This document shows, piece after piece, positions 32,515 through 43,666 of a DNA stretch of 64,000 nucleotides. Position 1 is the first letter of the stretch. Each line of letters opens with the position of its first letter. The DNA comes from Cercospora beticola (lineage: Eukaryota; Ascomycota; Dothideomycetes; Mycosphaerellales; Mycosphaerellaceae). Made by a program: the position numbers and the translations under genes. The stretch spans positions 1,612,001-1,676,000 of the forward strand of contig NC_088936.1 of assembly GCF_033473495.1 (NCBI RefSeq), read 5' to 3'. The notes below the pieces were generated by a model that searched no databases, was not told the origin of the DNA, and worked only from the letters and a program-made list of their open reading frames with translations.

Positions 32515-33355
32515 CTTATGCTTCTCAAACGATCTCAAGTCGTCTGCAGCCGTGTCTGATGACGTTGAATCTGGCTCGATGCTGCGATGAGATCATGCAA
32601 GACGTCGGAAAGTTGAAGTGACAAGCAACCAGAACAAGTGCTCTTCACAATCAAGCCATGTCAGGAAGACAAACACTCCATCAAATTCGAGAGTCAGCAT
32701 GGCATCATTCTGAGCGTCCTTAACCAGCTCCAGTCGCAGCTCGAAGCATCTTTTCGAGACCCGAACGATGTCTCTCATGGTGTCAATGCGGGATACTGCT
32801 GCAAGAGTCGCGATCTGGACGACCGCCGAAGAGCAAAAGAGAAAACAGCTCAACGCCGCGTACCCTACCTGAGCATGTAATCGATCCTCTTCTTTTCTAC
32901 TTGGCCCAGCGTAGCTGAGCCAGTCAATCTCTAGAAGCGAGGCAGGCGCGCAACCAGGATCGCGACGAGCGACCACAAGATGCGGATGACCGCGAGATTT
33001 AGCTTCGTTGTCCTGAGAGCAACTGGGTCAACAGACCGGATCGATCGTCAACGATACGAATGGAAAACTCGAGCCCTGCCAGGATCGACGTTCAAAAAGA
33101 ACATGAGGAATGGTATTTTGAGCTTGGTTGCATCCTCGATTACACTAGCCGCCGTGCTGTCTCTCCAGTTCGAACTATTTCCTATGATGGTCTACAACCA
33201 TGTTCAAGCTGATCCGGCCCTGATCGCATCCCGTGGCTTCTTCGCGCCACCTCAGCACCCTTTCTCGCTGCCAACGCATCGTTCGTTCCGAGTGCCATGC
33301 GAGTTCCAGATCCGCCCTCGCTCAACATGTCTCCGTCACTCAGGGTATACCGTCT
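32515..33355. other. intergenic region between members B and C
   Basis: About 840 bp. A 127-codon minus-strand frame (32593-32976) shows a vague resemblance to family segments (EIDWLSY, RLELVKDAQ) but too weak to call; it could be a decayed copy. Confidence 0.35.
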
Positions 33356-33872
33356 TCAATCGCGCGATGGACGCCCCTTGAGAACCTCTCGCCATACTAA
33401 GTCTGCCATGAACGCGCGGTGTTCATCGGGGAAACTCTCATCCCACTTGCCTGCCGCCACACCCAACTTGACCTGCTCTACAAGCGCATCGACCCGGTCC
33501 TTGAAGGCCGAGCCGGGCGGTATGTGCGAGAACACCTCGCGAAAACCGTACAGAAGTTCATTGAAGAGGACGCGCGTTATAAATGCCAGTCCGGCGATGT
33601 TGGCGGCCACGGGCCCGTTACCGGCAGGCAAGTGCAGGCCGGGAAAGAATGCTTGGTAGCTAGTGACAATGTCGTAGCCGTTCGAAAGCCACACCAATAC
33701 AGGAATGGTGGTCAAGGCGGACAGGTGTTTCGTGAATTTGGACAACCATTCTTCGGGTAGGAGCTGGAGTGGATCTTGCTGCTGGTCATCGTTAGCTTGT
33801 GTTCGCACATGTAGAATGAGAGCTGATGAATGGGCATACTGGATCGCGCGTCGGCTTGCTTAGTACTGCCAT
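33356..33872 (-). CDS. tandem small-protein family, member C
   Basis: Two exons on the minus strand: 33872-33840 and 33781-33356, about 152 aa. The first exon is 33 nt, the same length as in D and E, but ends in DP instead of FGP; the acceptor could also lie 3 nt further. The second exon starts QQDPLQLLPEEWLSKFTKHL, aligning Trp, Leu, Lys-Phe and His with KWLRRFEKH of D. DALVEQVKLGVAAGKWDE near the C-terminus is the clearest family match, with member A. A central hydrophobic stretch (GPVAANIAGLAFITRVLF) is more apolar than in the other members. Divergent from member D across 398 bp. Confidence 0.7.
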
Positions 33873-34270
33873 CGTGGCGACTCGAGCTACTCCGGAAGAT
33901 TTACAGCGCAATTGTTGCTGGTTGAGGGCATTATATATTGGAGGTGCACTTCAAACCAGGGGCTGGTTGAAGTGGCGCGCCATTTACTCTCGTTCACTTT
34001 CGAAACTCGTTCACCTTCAAGCCTCCTGGGTTTCTGGCCACATATTTTACCGACGAAGCGTCATTTATTACCAGCTGGCAGGGCGTACGAGCGCCTGGAA
34101 GCTGCTAATACTTCTACGCGCTTCAGATTGCTTCGCAAAACGTGCGTGTTTGCCTCCAGGAAGCACGTGCCACTTGCCCGTCGAATGAGATCCCGCTCCC
34201 AGCAAAATTGTCGCCCTTTTAATGACACACACACACACATACACATACGCGGCACATTTCGACAAGCGCG
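33873..34270. promoter_or_regulatory. divergent promoter region of members C and D
   Basis: 398 bp between the two start codons, containing a short CA/TA dinucleotide repeat close to the start of D. No specific site is recognised. Confidence 0.35.
34224..34248. repeat. CA microsatellite
   Basis: About 25 nt of ACACACACAC...TACACATAC, lying some 25 nt upstream of the member D start codon, probably in its 5' leader. Confidence 0.85.
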
Positions 34271-34807
34271 ATGGCAGCGCAGAACAAGCCTACGTTCGGG
34301 CCGGTAAGTCCAATTATGCGCTCTCGCCGCCGATGCGAACACATGTTGATACTTTCGTAGCTCGAAACGCCCGCTGTCTTTGCGAGCAAATGGCTTCGCA
34401 GATTCGAAAAACATTTTTTGTCACTCGGATCCTACGACTTTCGAATCGACTGGACTGATTGGATGTCTAAGAGTTTCGAGCTCTACCTCGCATTTACCAA
34501 GCAGAGCGACGATATGGGCTTCAGTAGAGAAATGCTCTCGACCGTATCTGTGACCTCGGGAGACTTTTTTCACACTGCCGAAGACGTGTGGAGAACAGCA
34601 GAGGGGCTGCGCGAATGGGTAAATTGGTCCCTTGAGGAGGAAGCGCAGTCTATGCAGGCTTCAAAAAACTACACGCGGGAGGAGAAGATCAAGTTTGACG
34701 ATCTCATGGACAAGATCACTCTAGCGACTGTGGCAGGAACATGGAACGGCGAGGTCTCTCAAGAGAGCTCGGAGAAGCTGGAATGGTACACCGGGAGATT
34801 CGTATGA
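34271..34807 (+). CDS. tandem small-protein family, member D
   Basis: Two exons: 34271-34303 (MAAQNKPTFGP) and 34361-34807, about 159 aa. The only member on the plus strand. Exon 2 opens LETPAVFASKWLRRFEKHF, nearly parallel to member E (LETKHIFAAKWFRKFDKH). The middle shares DW.DW.S....L.LAF..QS with E, then EDVWRTAEGLREWVNW (E: DNVWAAAEKLREMINW), and KIKFDDLMDKITLATVAGTWNG (E: KVKFDDLVDKVTLAIADGLWDG). D and E are thus the most recent pair and have inverted relative orientation. Highly charged, soluble, no signal peptide. Function unknown. Confidence 0.78.
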
Positions 34808-35378
34808 AGCGACGCATCTGGGAACTGCTGTCATCTTGCGAGTAGGAGTTACCTGCAGATGAGCTGGAGTACCAGAGGCGTGCTGCGACCGAGAGACTGT
34901 CTCGGTGCGCCAACTGCCTCGGATGAAAGATATGTTGCATACCCATGGATGGCTTCGACAAGGCTTCCGCAAAGCAGATGGTAGAGCGAGCATCTTTGGT
35001 TAAGGAATACCTCTTGGACTTGTATGGTAATTCAGCAGAAGGAGCTTTGAGACAAACGAAATGCCAAAGACCATGCTTGATAGTCTCCTGCATCAATCGT
35101 CCCATCACAACGAGCTACCTGATTCGCTAAGTCGCTATTGCAACCTCGAACGTAGCAATTTCTGCAAGGTCATATGTGCCCGCCGTTGCAACCCCTCAGT
35201 AGTAGCTTCGCCTTGTTTCAATATCAAAGCCATCGCGATTAATGATCTCTGATAATCGCTGCCAGAGCACTTCAAGCAACACTCGACTAGCGACTTCCTT
35301 CTTGCAATTCAACTCATCCTCAAGCGCTGTGACCATCAAAGCCAGACATGACACCCTTCGCTCGCTGTCATTTCGTAC
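34808..35378. other. convergent intergenic region between members D and E
   Basis: About 570 bp between two 3' ends. No coding signal is seen. Confidence 0.4.
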
Positions 35379-35920
35379 TTACGAGTGGGGCTTGCCTTTC
35401 ATGGTCTTTTCCAAGACCTTGAGCGCCTCCTCCGAGATCCCCCCATCCCATAAACCATCCGCAATCGCCAGCGTGACTTTGTCGACGAGGTCGTCAAACT
35501 TGACCTTCACTTCCGGCATGGCCCTCCCTCGGAGCCTCATGACTCGTGCACCGTCATCAACGTGCCAGTTGATCATCTCGCGCAGCTTCTCGGCCGCGGC
35601 CCAAACATTGTCAGGCTTGTGTTGGTCTTGCTGGTAGAAGCGAATATGGAGGCGCGAAAGGGTCTCTTCGTCGAAATTCAGTGCGGCGCTCTGCTCCTTG
35701 AAAGCGAGAGTCATGTCAACGCCGAGCGACACCCAGTCGACCCATCCTTCGTTGGTTTTCCACGCGGCGGTCATCACGTGCTTGTCGAATTTGCGGAACC
35801 ACTTGGCTGCGAAGATGTGCTTCGTTTCGAGCTGTTGAGAGATTAGAATGAGGTTGATTTTGCAATTGGGATCAGTAGTGAACTCACCGGACCAAACATG
35901 GACTTGTTCTGAGTCACCAT
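35379..35920 (-). CDS. tandem small-protein family, member E
   Basis: Two exons on the minus strand: 35920-35888 (MVTQNKSMFGP, 33 nt) and 35831-35379, about 161 aa. The intron is 56 nt with a GTGAGT donor and CAACAG acceptor. Strong pairwise similarity to member D across the whole length, including the FGP-LET junction, the DW.S....AF..QS block and KFDDLVDKVTLAIADGLWDG. Predicted soluble and helical with alternating acidic and basic segments. No known domain is recognised. It is the last clear copy; the fused monooxygenase gene lies beyond. Confidence 0.78.
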
Positions 35921-36355
35921 CCTGGTGACTCGAGATGTGCGCTGTGCTCTGCTCTGTTTTTGTTTTGTGGTTGTGAAGTGAAAGTGTCTTCAGTCAGAGG
36001 ATATTTGTACCGAAATCGCGAAGTCAAGAGTGAATGAGGACAAAAACGGTTTACTCCGGATTCACCTTTCCACGTGCATGGTTTGCTTGGCGGACACTCT
36101 CGATTCTTGTTCACTTTTAGCCTTCGGCATCAGCTGGGATAATCGTTCTAGAAGAAGTCTGCAGTTTCAAGATGATCAAAGTAGCACAAGACCCACTTCG
36201 CTGCCAAGCAGTTCAGACTCCAAAGACAAGATAGCGAAGCCGCACTCGGCGGTTGTCTCCCAGAAAGCTCTCTGATGCATTGAAGAACTGGAGAATCAGC
36301 ATCTTCAAAGTGCGTCACTACCAGTATCGCTCCTGTGCAAGAATGTCCAGCCCTT
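35921..36355. other. intergenic region
   Basis: 435 bp between member E (5' end) and the monooxygenase 3' end. Nothing recognised. Confidence 0.4.
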
Positions 36356-39039
36356 CTAGAATCTTGGTCCTACACCCTCACCTCCCGGCCCCAAGCTCTT
36401 CGGCACTCCGTTCGAATGCTTCAACTGTCCGTTCAACACCTCCTTCACGATTCCGTTACCTCCACGATGTTTTCCATTGATCAGAGGCTCATTTGCTGTC
36501 TTCTCAACGCTCGTGCTCTTCCCTTCGACCTCCCATACACTCTTTCCGGCCCCATACTTTTCCTTCGTGATCGCATGTCTCTCTTTCTTCGTAGCCAGTA
36601 TCTCCTCTCTCACGAGCCAAGCCACGAGAACAAAGCTCACATCGATCAGCGGACGGAACTGGAATGGAGCTGCGAGATGGACAACCAGGAAGCCAAGGAA
36701 GGCAATTATCGTCTTTGGAGTCGAGCACATTCCAGCGTAGCAGAGGTCGTAGAATAGGAGGCCGAGCCAGTAGATGCTGGCGTTGGTGAGAGCGCCATGT
36801 GTGTAATGGAGGACATCGAAGTTCGAGGGTATGGAGAAGAGGTTGTAGAAGATCTTGGTGCTGTCGGCCGGAGAGGCGGACGTGAAGTTCAGTGCTTGAT
36901 ATGACAGGACAAGACCACCGAGAGTGAGCATTCCATAGATGGTTCTTCGAATCGTGGGTAGATCGGCCGTGTAATTCCGGATCATGTCTTGTTCTTCTGT
37001 GTCCGTATTCAGCCGCGTGAGCGCGAACTGGAAGAGACTGATGGGGAGAGGCGCGAGATGGCGGAGGACTTTCAGTGTGCCGAGATCGAGATTTGTTGAT
37101 GTCTGGAGAAGTATCGGTGCAAGCGTGTTTGCCTCCACTAGGAGGAGCGAAGGCAAGATAGTCTTGACGTATGCGATGTTCATCATTCGCATGTCTCCTG
37201 CTGCGAAAGCATCCACTCTTCCCGTGAGGTAGTGGAAGAAAAAGTATAAGGGAATTGTGACCCCAGCGCCTAGTAGAGAGTTTTGTCAGCACTCATCCCC
37301 TTGTCTTTGCCTCTTCGAGAGCTTGCTCATACTCACCGTATATGTGGCCAAGAATCACAACCCAAATCGGAAACCGCAAGAACACATTCAACCTGTTCGC
37401 TCTCCTCCCACTCTCCAGGTTCCTCAATGCGAAAAACATAATCTCTTGCACCAGAAATGTCACAACCCTCGCAGATCTCTCGCCATCGGCACTGATCGGA
37501 TCCGCCACGACCTTCAGCCATCCGTCCCATTCCTCGTCCCACTTGCCTCCCATGCCCTTCCTTACGCTCCACATCCACCACGCGATCAGCAGAAGTGGCG
37601 CTGCCCTGAGCGACCTCCAGATCACGTTCTCGGACTTCCCTGTTCCTTGGTTCTGATTGAAAGGCATACTTCCATTCAAACTCCTCTTCGGCACAGGCAG
37701 ATATTCCAGGAGCTCCGCGCCAACCATATTTCCGGCTTGCATATCAACGATCAAGCTAGGCAGGCTGGGAACCAGGTAGTAATTGAACACGTACGCCATC
37801 GGAGTCTCCAGGCAGTTGTATCGGCAGACAAGCGCTGCTTCCTTCACTGTAGCTTCGATTCGTGCTTGTCGTTTCGCTTGCCATGCTCGCAACGCATTCG
37901 TGAGATCCGCGGTCTTGAGATCTTTCGTCTTCTTGCTCAATGCAACCAACTGGTTCGCCAACGCTGCCGCACTCTCAATAGCATTATTCCCTGCCTGCCC
38001 ATGATTCGCCGTCATCTTATGCGCACAATCCCCAATCGTCGCCATCCTGCCCCAAGACCACTTCTCAAACAACGCCTCTTCCATCGGTACAAGCGTAAAA
38101 CTCACTCTCCTCTCCCACAAGTCTCCCAATGAGACGTTCTCCTTCACCACCCTTCCCAAATTCGCCTTTGCGACTCTCTCCGCATCTTCTTTCGTAAACC
38201 TCGGAAAGCTGGGATCCGTACATCGATGCACCTTACTCATCTTCTCAAAATAAAACCAAAAACATCTCTTCTCCTTCCCCGTAATCACCAGAAATCCCCT
38301 CCCCTTATCATACGTCAAATCTGCACACCCAGGATCCTCCACGCCGGGAACGTGCGTAGAAATGCCAAAGAGACACATATACTCCGCTGTCATCTTATTC
38401 TTTTCATCTTTCGAAAAAGCTCCCGGATCCTGTACGTCCGCAATTCGCCACATTTCATTTCGCACTCGACTGTTCACCCCATCGCAACCCACAACAACAT
38501 CTCCCTCGTAGAACGTTCCATCTTCGCAGAGAACCTTGACTCCAGTGTCGTAATGTTCGACTTTCGCCAAACGCTTGTTCAAAAGGATCTGTCCTCGGCC
38601 CGTCTCTGCGACTTTGGCTTCCAAGGTATCCGCCGCAGCTCGCAGAACCAGCTGTCGATCGAGGAAACTCAGTCCGTATCCCAGACGGGGTTCGAGTAGT
38701 CGGAAAATAGGTTGTGGCTCACTGATCAGCCTGCCATCCGGGTAATGACCTCTCGCGTAGGTCAAAGGAACAGTCTCGTCGAGAATCGCTTGCGCTGCGC
38801 CAAATTGGTCGAAGATGCGCAAAGATTGCGCACCGAGACCGATGGAGGCGCCGACTTGAGGATCCAGCAGGGAGCGTGCTTCGAGGAGAATGAACTCGAT
38901 ATCTTCGGCTTGGGAGAGGGCGTTGGCGAGGGTGAGGCCTGGTGACTTGTCAGTAAAGGAATCGTGAATTTTGTGTTTGCGAGACTATTAGTAGGGACTA
39001 CAAACCTGCGATACCGCCACCAACGATGATGACCTTCAT
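36356..39039 (-). CDS. class A flavoprotein monooxygenase fused to a polytopic membrane domain
   Basis: Three exons on the minus strand: 39039-39006, 38938-37337 and 37269-36356, about 849 aa. The FAD fold starts at residue 1 (VIIVGGGIAGLTLANAL, split by intron 1 at the last Gly). VVVGCDGVNSRVR is the DG motif and MATIGDCAHKMTANHGQAG the GD motif, so this is a PaxM/salicylate-hydroxylase-like enzyme that hydroxylates or epoxidises with NAD(P)H and O2. From about residue 545 the splice junction (GHIYG-AGVTIPLYFFFHYL) runs in frame into about 300 residues with several membrane helices, for example YWLGLLFYDLCYAG and PLIDVSFVLVAWL, ending in a polar tail. The membrane part resembles nothing I can name with confidence; a terpene-cyclase-like or anchoring role is possible. 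Such chimeras suggest secondary metabolism. Confidence 0.83.
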
Positions 39040-40301
39040 GATGTAGCGTTTGCTCAAGAGTCGGATGTTGATGTTGTGGGCTTATATGCCGCCACTGCAG
39101 CAACGAGAGAGATTAGCTTGCTTTGCGGTCACAAAACGTATTCCACAAAGCAAAGAAGCAAGAATTCTTTCGTGAATGTGTCCCACGGGCTGAGCGACTC
39201 TACATGGATGACATGCGCCTATGCCATGCAGGATCGGGAACCAAGCAGTGCATAGCAGCTGCGTGAACCTCTGTCGCGTAAGCAGGAATCCTTATGCAGC
39301 AACAAAAACGGCTGACTCGACCGTGACATCCAAAGAGTAAGCGGCTATAGTGCGTGGGTGCCGTGAAGCGATTCGTGTCGGTTGCTTGGCCAGATAACAG
39401 CTGAGAAGGATGGCGTGCACAGTCAGCAGGCTGTCTCATGTTCCAGGATGCCTAAGCGAAGTAGGGCATTGTGCTGCAGATATACTGTCTAACGAGCTCT
39501 TCCGCGGCAAGTACCTGTTCCTCTCCGTGACAAGTGCCTCCGCAATCTTGGATATATCGTTGCACCCAGATGCTTTTGATGCTCGATCCGTCACTGGGCT
39601 CGCGGGTCGTGCTCTTGTGTCACGTGAGACCATCCTGCTGCAGTCATGCTCGTACAGAAGGAGCGTTCAACACGCCAGAGAGCGATTACCGTGGACACCT
39701 CTGTATGCAACGACATCTGAGTGCAAGCGCCTAACTAGATTGGCTCTCGATCCATGAAAAGCTGTCCTGATTGGCTTAGCGACCTGCGTTTGCACTGAGA
39801 GGTAGTTGCATTCAGAGGTAGCCATGGTTATCAGGCGTCCATCATGCTGCGGATTCCCTGCGAAGACGCGGGCGATTTCAAGTGGAGCCTGCTGAGCTGA
39901 CAAAGGGTGCATCCAGTGCACCCAGTGCATAAATTGCCGAGACGGTTCCACCTTCCAGCTGAATCGATCCTGCCGCGACAACGAAGGAGCCGAGACGTCT
40001 GGTCAAATAGCAGGAATCAGCCTTGAAGCATTAAAATATTCACATTCCGCATTAGCATCAACTACATCTTGGGTATCAGCAACGTCTCGTCTCGGCCAAA
40101 GCACACAGAAGCTCGCACTGTACACAATCAGCATAAACATGGACAAAATAACGCCTGACAATATCTCGTCACCCGACCGAGATCCCTCCTAATTTTAAAT
40201 TTCCGTCCCGCCATCACCAACTCTGTCGTTGTTCATAAGTACATTCACTGTACACCTACTTCCACCACATCTGACACTTCCGTAACGCCATCGCGAGCCA
40301 A
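39040..40301. other. intergenic region
   Basis: About 1.26 kb upstream of the monooxygenase and downstream of ERG4. A small imperfect repeat of GTGCAT/CCAGTGCA lies at 39908-39930. The part from 40030 to 40300 is AT-rich and probably the ERG4 3' UTR. No gene is seen. Confidence 0.4.
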
Positions 40302-41943
40302 TTAAATGACGTACTGTGATAGCAATTAGCGATACCGAAACTATTCCTTCACCATATGCTATACTCACCGGAATGAACAAGTAAGGTGTGATCTTCTCAT
40401 ATTCCTCCCAAGCGGAGCCATACTTCTCCTTGCATCTTTGGATATCCCTGTACGCGCGGTGCACGATCATGAGCGCGAAGAAGACCGGATAGAACCAGGG
40501 GAAAGGACTGTTGAAACCAGTAATGAGACCCCAGCAGAATGCGAAGTAGAAGTCGGCGGTGTAGTTGATCTTGCGAGCGTACTTGAACCAGCCGTCGATC
40601 ATGAGAGAGTCACCAGATTCGGTGCGGATGGTCCTTGGGTTCTTAACCTGCTTCCATGGCAGCTGTGGGAAAGTGTTTCGGTGCACAGCAACTCCGCGCT
40701 CATCAGCGCGGAACATGTTCTTCTGCGAATTGCCGGTATCCCAGACCCAGTAAGCGAAGAGGTAGGTGATGTAGAGGAAGACAAGAACAGGCTTGCTCCA
40801 GCGGTACTCGGATGGGTCGTGGTTGGCAAGGAAGATGGTGCAGTGGCAGTAGCTGAGTGGGACACCAGCCAGGTTCCAGAAGATGAGCATGAAGCCCCAC
40901 TTCTCGTAGTACATATCCCAGGTGGTGACGATCATCTCCTCACCCTTGGAGCAGGCATTGGCGTAGAGCCAGTGGGCCATGACCAGGAAAGCGACTTCTC
41001 CAGTCACATATCCGTAGGTCTCCAACTGGCGGAAAGCTGCACTGAGGGAAATGAAGAAGAGGATGTACCATGGCAGACGAACTTCGAAGAACATCTTGAA
41101 GTCGAGCCAGCCAAACATGCGAGGGTTGAGCTCGGCGCCCATGAAGAAATCGTAGATATGGTATCCGGTCATACGGTGTTGAGCACCACGCGCGAGAGCG
41201 GACACGTAGGCGACAATGGCAACAATGAAACCAGTGAAGATAGCCACGCTCATCAGTGGGCCAAACTCATCGATGAGAGTGTACATGGGGAAGAGGCCAG
41301 TGTAGTGCAGGCCCAGAGCGGTGGCGATGGAGATGTAGAACGACCACACTCCAGAGCAGTAGTAGCGCAACTGCTTGCCATTTTCGTGCGGCAGAGGCTT
41401 GCCAGTGGAGTAGACACCTGGTGCGAACAGATAGAGCAAGCCCTCGAAGATGAAGAATGTCCAGTAAATGGCCCAGGCCTTGCGATGAGGGAAGGCCCCG
41501 GTGTATGCCAGGTGGAAGAGGTGTTTGCCGTACTGGGCCCAGGTCATGCTGGGCTCTGAGGGGAATTTGCCATTGTAGTAGGTGGCTCCTATCCACATAT
41601 ACCACATCAACAGCGGAAAGCCTATCATCATCGCGGAGACACCCAGAGTGCCACCAAAGTCGAAGTGTGGGTTGTGGTCGATCTTGGGGTCGCTGCCCAC
41701 GAGCCAGCCGTCGATGACCTTGCCCTTCGGCTGGCCATTGGCACTTCCATTCGCTGCCTTCTTCGTGCTGCCATTGCCGCTAGTGACGGGAGCCTTGAGC
41801 TCGGCGGAGGCGCTCAGGTCTTCGGTGGGGGACGGTGATCGTCCATCGCTGGCAGCAGACTTTCGCGTAGTCCGTCGTCGTGTTCCGGGCGTTTCGACGA
41901 AGCCTTCGGGAACCATGGACTTTCTCGGGCTGGAGGAAGACAT
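40302..41943 (-). CDS. ERG4: C-24(28) sterol reductase
   Basis: Two exons on the minus strand: 41943-40369 and 40313-40302, about 528 aa. The last exon is only TAC GTC ATT plus stop and restores the family ending LFIPYVI; reading through the intron would add 66 non-conserved residues instead. The N-terminus (about 80 residues) is polar. Eight or more membrane helices follow. Signatures of the ERG4/ERG24 family: [59 protein letters not shown] and a C-terminal [21 protein letters not shown]. The sequence around LANHDPSEY and the ending favour ERG4, which reduces ergosta-5,7,22,24(28)-tetraenol to ergosterol in the ER. Divergent from the ketosamine-kinase gene. Confidence 0.93.
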
Positions 41944-42676
41944 TGTCAGAACGATGTTCGACACCGCCAAATGCAAGAGCAGGGAGAAATAGTCGCAGCA
42001 GCAGCAGAAGTTGGCAGGCGCATTGGGCGGGTGGGCTCTGGTTTAATACTTACGTCTTCCCGGTCTGGGAGCGCGTCACTCGTTCCGACATGGTTGTTGG
42101 TGGAATGCAATATGCACGCTCGGCTAGGCGCGTCGACCATGCACAGTGGCAGATGAAGCAATGTCGGATCGGTGAGAACAGAGACAGGCAGACAGAGACA
42201 AGACGGACAGGGTGGTGCTGGCGGCGGCGCGCGACCAGATTTTTGTGTTGTTTATCCAACGCGTGAGATCAGCTCGCTGCATTGTGATTGGGCCGGCGGC
42301 CGATTATGCGCTTATGCAGTAGCGTGCATTAGACGATCCTCAGGCACAATCGCATAATTCCCATTGAGATTTTGTGCCGATGCGTGTCTCGTTCTCATTG
42401 TACCGTGGTCTCAGCCTGCTACATGTCCGCGCAGACCGCGGTCGTCTGACGAGATGCTTCCAAGACAGCGGCTCCGTAGCAAGAGAGTCGAGGTGCTGCG
42501 AAAAGTCATGCCGAGAGAGATGATGGAACGACTGCCGCCGTCCAACGCGTGCTCCGATTGACATCACTCATGCATAACAGCCCACGATGAAGACGGGTCC
42601 AGCAAAAGAACGTCCATCATGCATCCAATCCCATTGCTGACTGAACATCCATCAACCTACTGACCACACAGCCAAC
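41944..42676. other. divergent intergenic region
   Basis: 733 bp between ERG4 and the ketosamine-kinase-like start codons. It must carry both promoters. I recognise no sterol-regulatory site with certainty. Confidence 0.4.
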
Positions 42677-43666
42677 ATGCCAACCGTAGACTCTGCCATT
42701 CTTGCTCTGCTGGGTCTCGATGCCAGCCAAGTCACCGCTGCAGGCCACGGTGGAAGCTCCTTCTCCAGCACCTCCAAGATCACAGCAAAGCTCGAAGATG
42801 GCAGCACCAAATCATACTTCATGAAATCCGGAAAGGGCTCCGACTCCAAAATGATGTTCGAAGGCGAGCACGCGTCTCTCAACGCCATCCACGATGCCGT
42901 TCCTACACTATGTCCGAAAAGTTACGGATCGGGCACTTTCTCCGACTCCAAAGACACCTACTTCCTCATCACCGACTTCCTCGATCTCTCCGCCCGAGGA
43001 AACGCTTCAGGCCAGTCTCTCGCCCAGAAACTTGCCAAACTTCACACCACCCCCGCACCCGTTCCATCCGGCCACTCCACGCCCCAGTTTGGCTTCCCTG
43101 TCACCACATGTTGCGGCGCCACACCCCAAGATAACTCCTACTCCTCTTCCTGGGCAGACTTCTACGCCAACCAACGCATCCGCGCCATCACCAAGCAAGC
43201 TCGAGACCGCAATGGCGCAGACAAAGATCTCGAGACCCTCACCGAACAGCTGTGCGACCAGGTCATCCCTCGCCTCATCGGTGATGACCATCTCAACAAT
43301 GGCAAAGGCGTGACTCCTGTCGTCGTACACGGCGATCTCTGGTCCGGAAATGCTTCCACGGGCAAACTTCCCGGCATGTCTGCACCCGAAGCCGTCGTCT
43401 ACGATTCATCAGCCTGCTATGCACATTCGGAATTCGAGCTGGGCATCATGAAGATGTTTGGTGGCTTCGGCGGCAAGTTTTTGAAAGACTACCATGAGCT
43501 TGTGCCGAAGACGGAGCCCGTCGAAGAGTATGAGGATCGAGTGAAGTTGTATGAGCTGTATCACCATTTGAACCATTACGCGTTATTTGGAGGCGGGTAC
43601 AAAAGCGGTGCAGTCAGCATGATGCGGGACTTGGTGAGGAAGTACGGTGGGAAAAGCGAGCTTTGA
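42677..43666 (+). CDS. fructosamine/ketosamine-3-kinase family protein
   Basis: Single exon of 329 codons. Protein-kinase-like fold of the FN3K family: a Gly/Ser-rich loop (GHGGSSFSSTSKI), the ATP-binding Lys in SYFMKSGKG, and Glu in MFEGEHASLNAI on helix C. The catalytic loop is HGDLWSGNA (Asp near residue 219), and the metal-binding Asp is in VVYDSSACYAHSEFELGI. FN3K enzymes phosphorylate C-3 of sugar-protein adducts and so reverse glycation in the cytosol; in fungi the physiological substrate is uncertain. Length is close to the usual 300-330 aa. Sense sequence is C-rich until about 43400 and G-rich after. No signal peptide. Confidence 0.92.
   Translation: MPTVDSAILALLGLDASQVTAAGHGGSSFSSTSKITAKLEDGSTKSYFMKSGKGSDSKMMFEGEHASLNAIHDAVPTLCPKSYGSGTFSDSKDTYFLITDFLDLSARGNASGQSLAQKLAKLHTTPAPVPSGHSTPQFGFPVTTCCGATPQDNSYSSSWADFYANQRIRAITKQARDRNGADKDLETLTEQLCDQVIPRLIGDDHLNNGKGVTPVVVHGDLWSGNASTGKLPGMSAPEAVVYDSSACYAHSEFELGIMKMFGGFGGKFLKDYHELVPKTEPVEEYEDRVKLYELYHHLNHYALFGGGYKSGAVSMMRDLVRKYGGKSEL

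Noticed and set aside
32593..32976. Possible decayed sixth copy of the small-protein family
   Set aside because: Only weak resemblance at two short segments; no FGP junction or G-x-W motif.
37257..38132. 291-codon plus-strand frame opposite the monooxygenase
   Set aside because: Lies entirely within the antisense of a confident gene and has no domain or natural composition.
40438..41559. 373-codon plus-strand frame opposite ERG4
   Set aside because: Antisense shadow of a codon-biased gene; composition unlike a protein and ERG4 is certain on the other strand.
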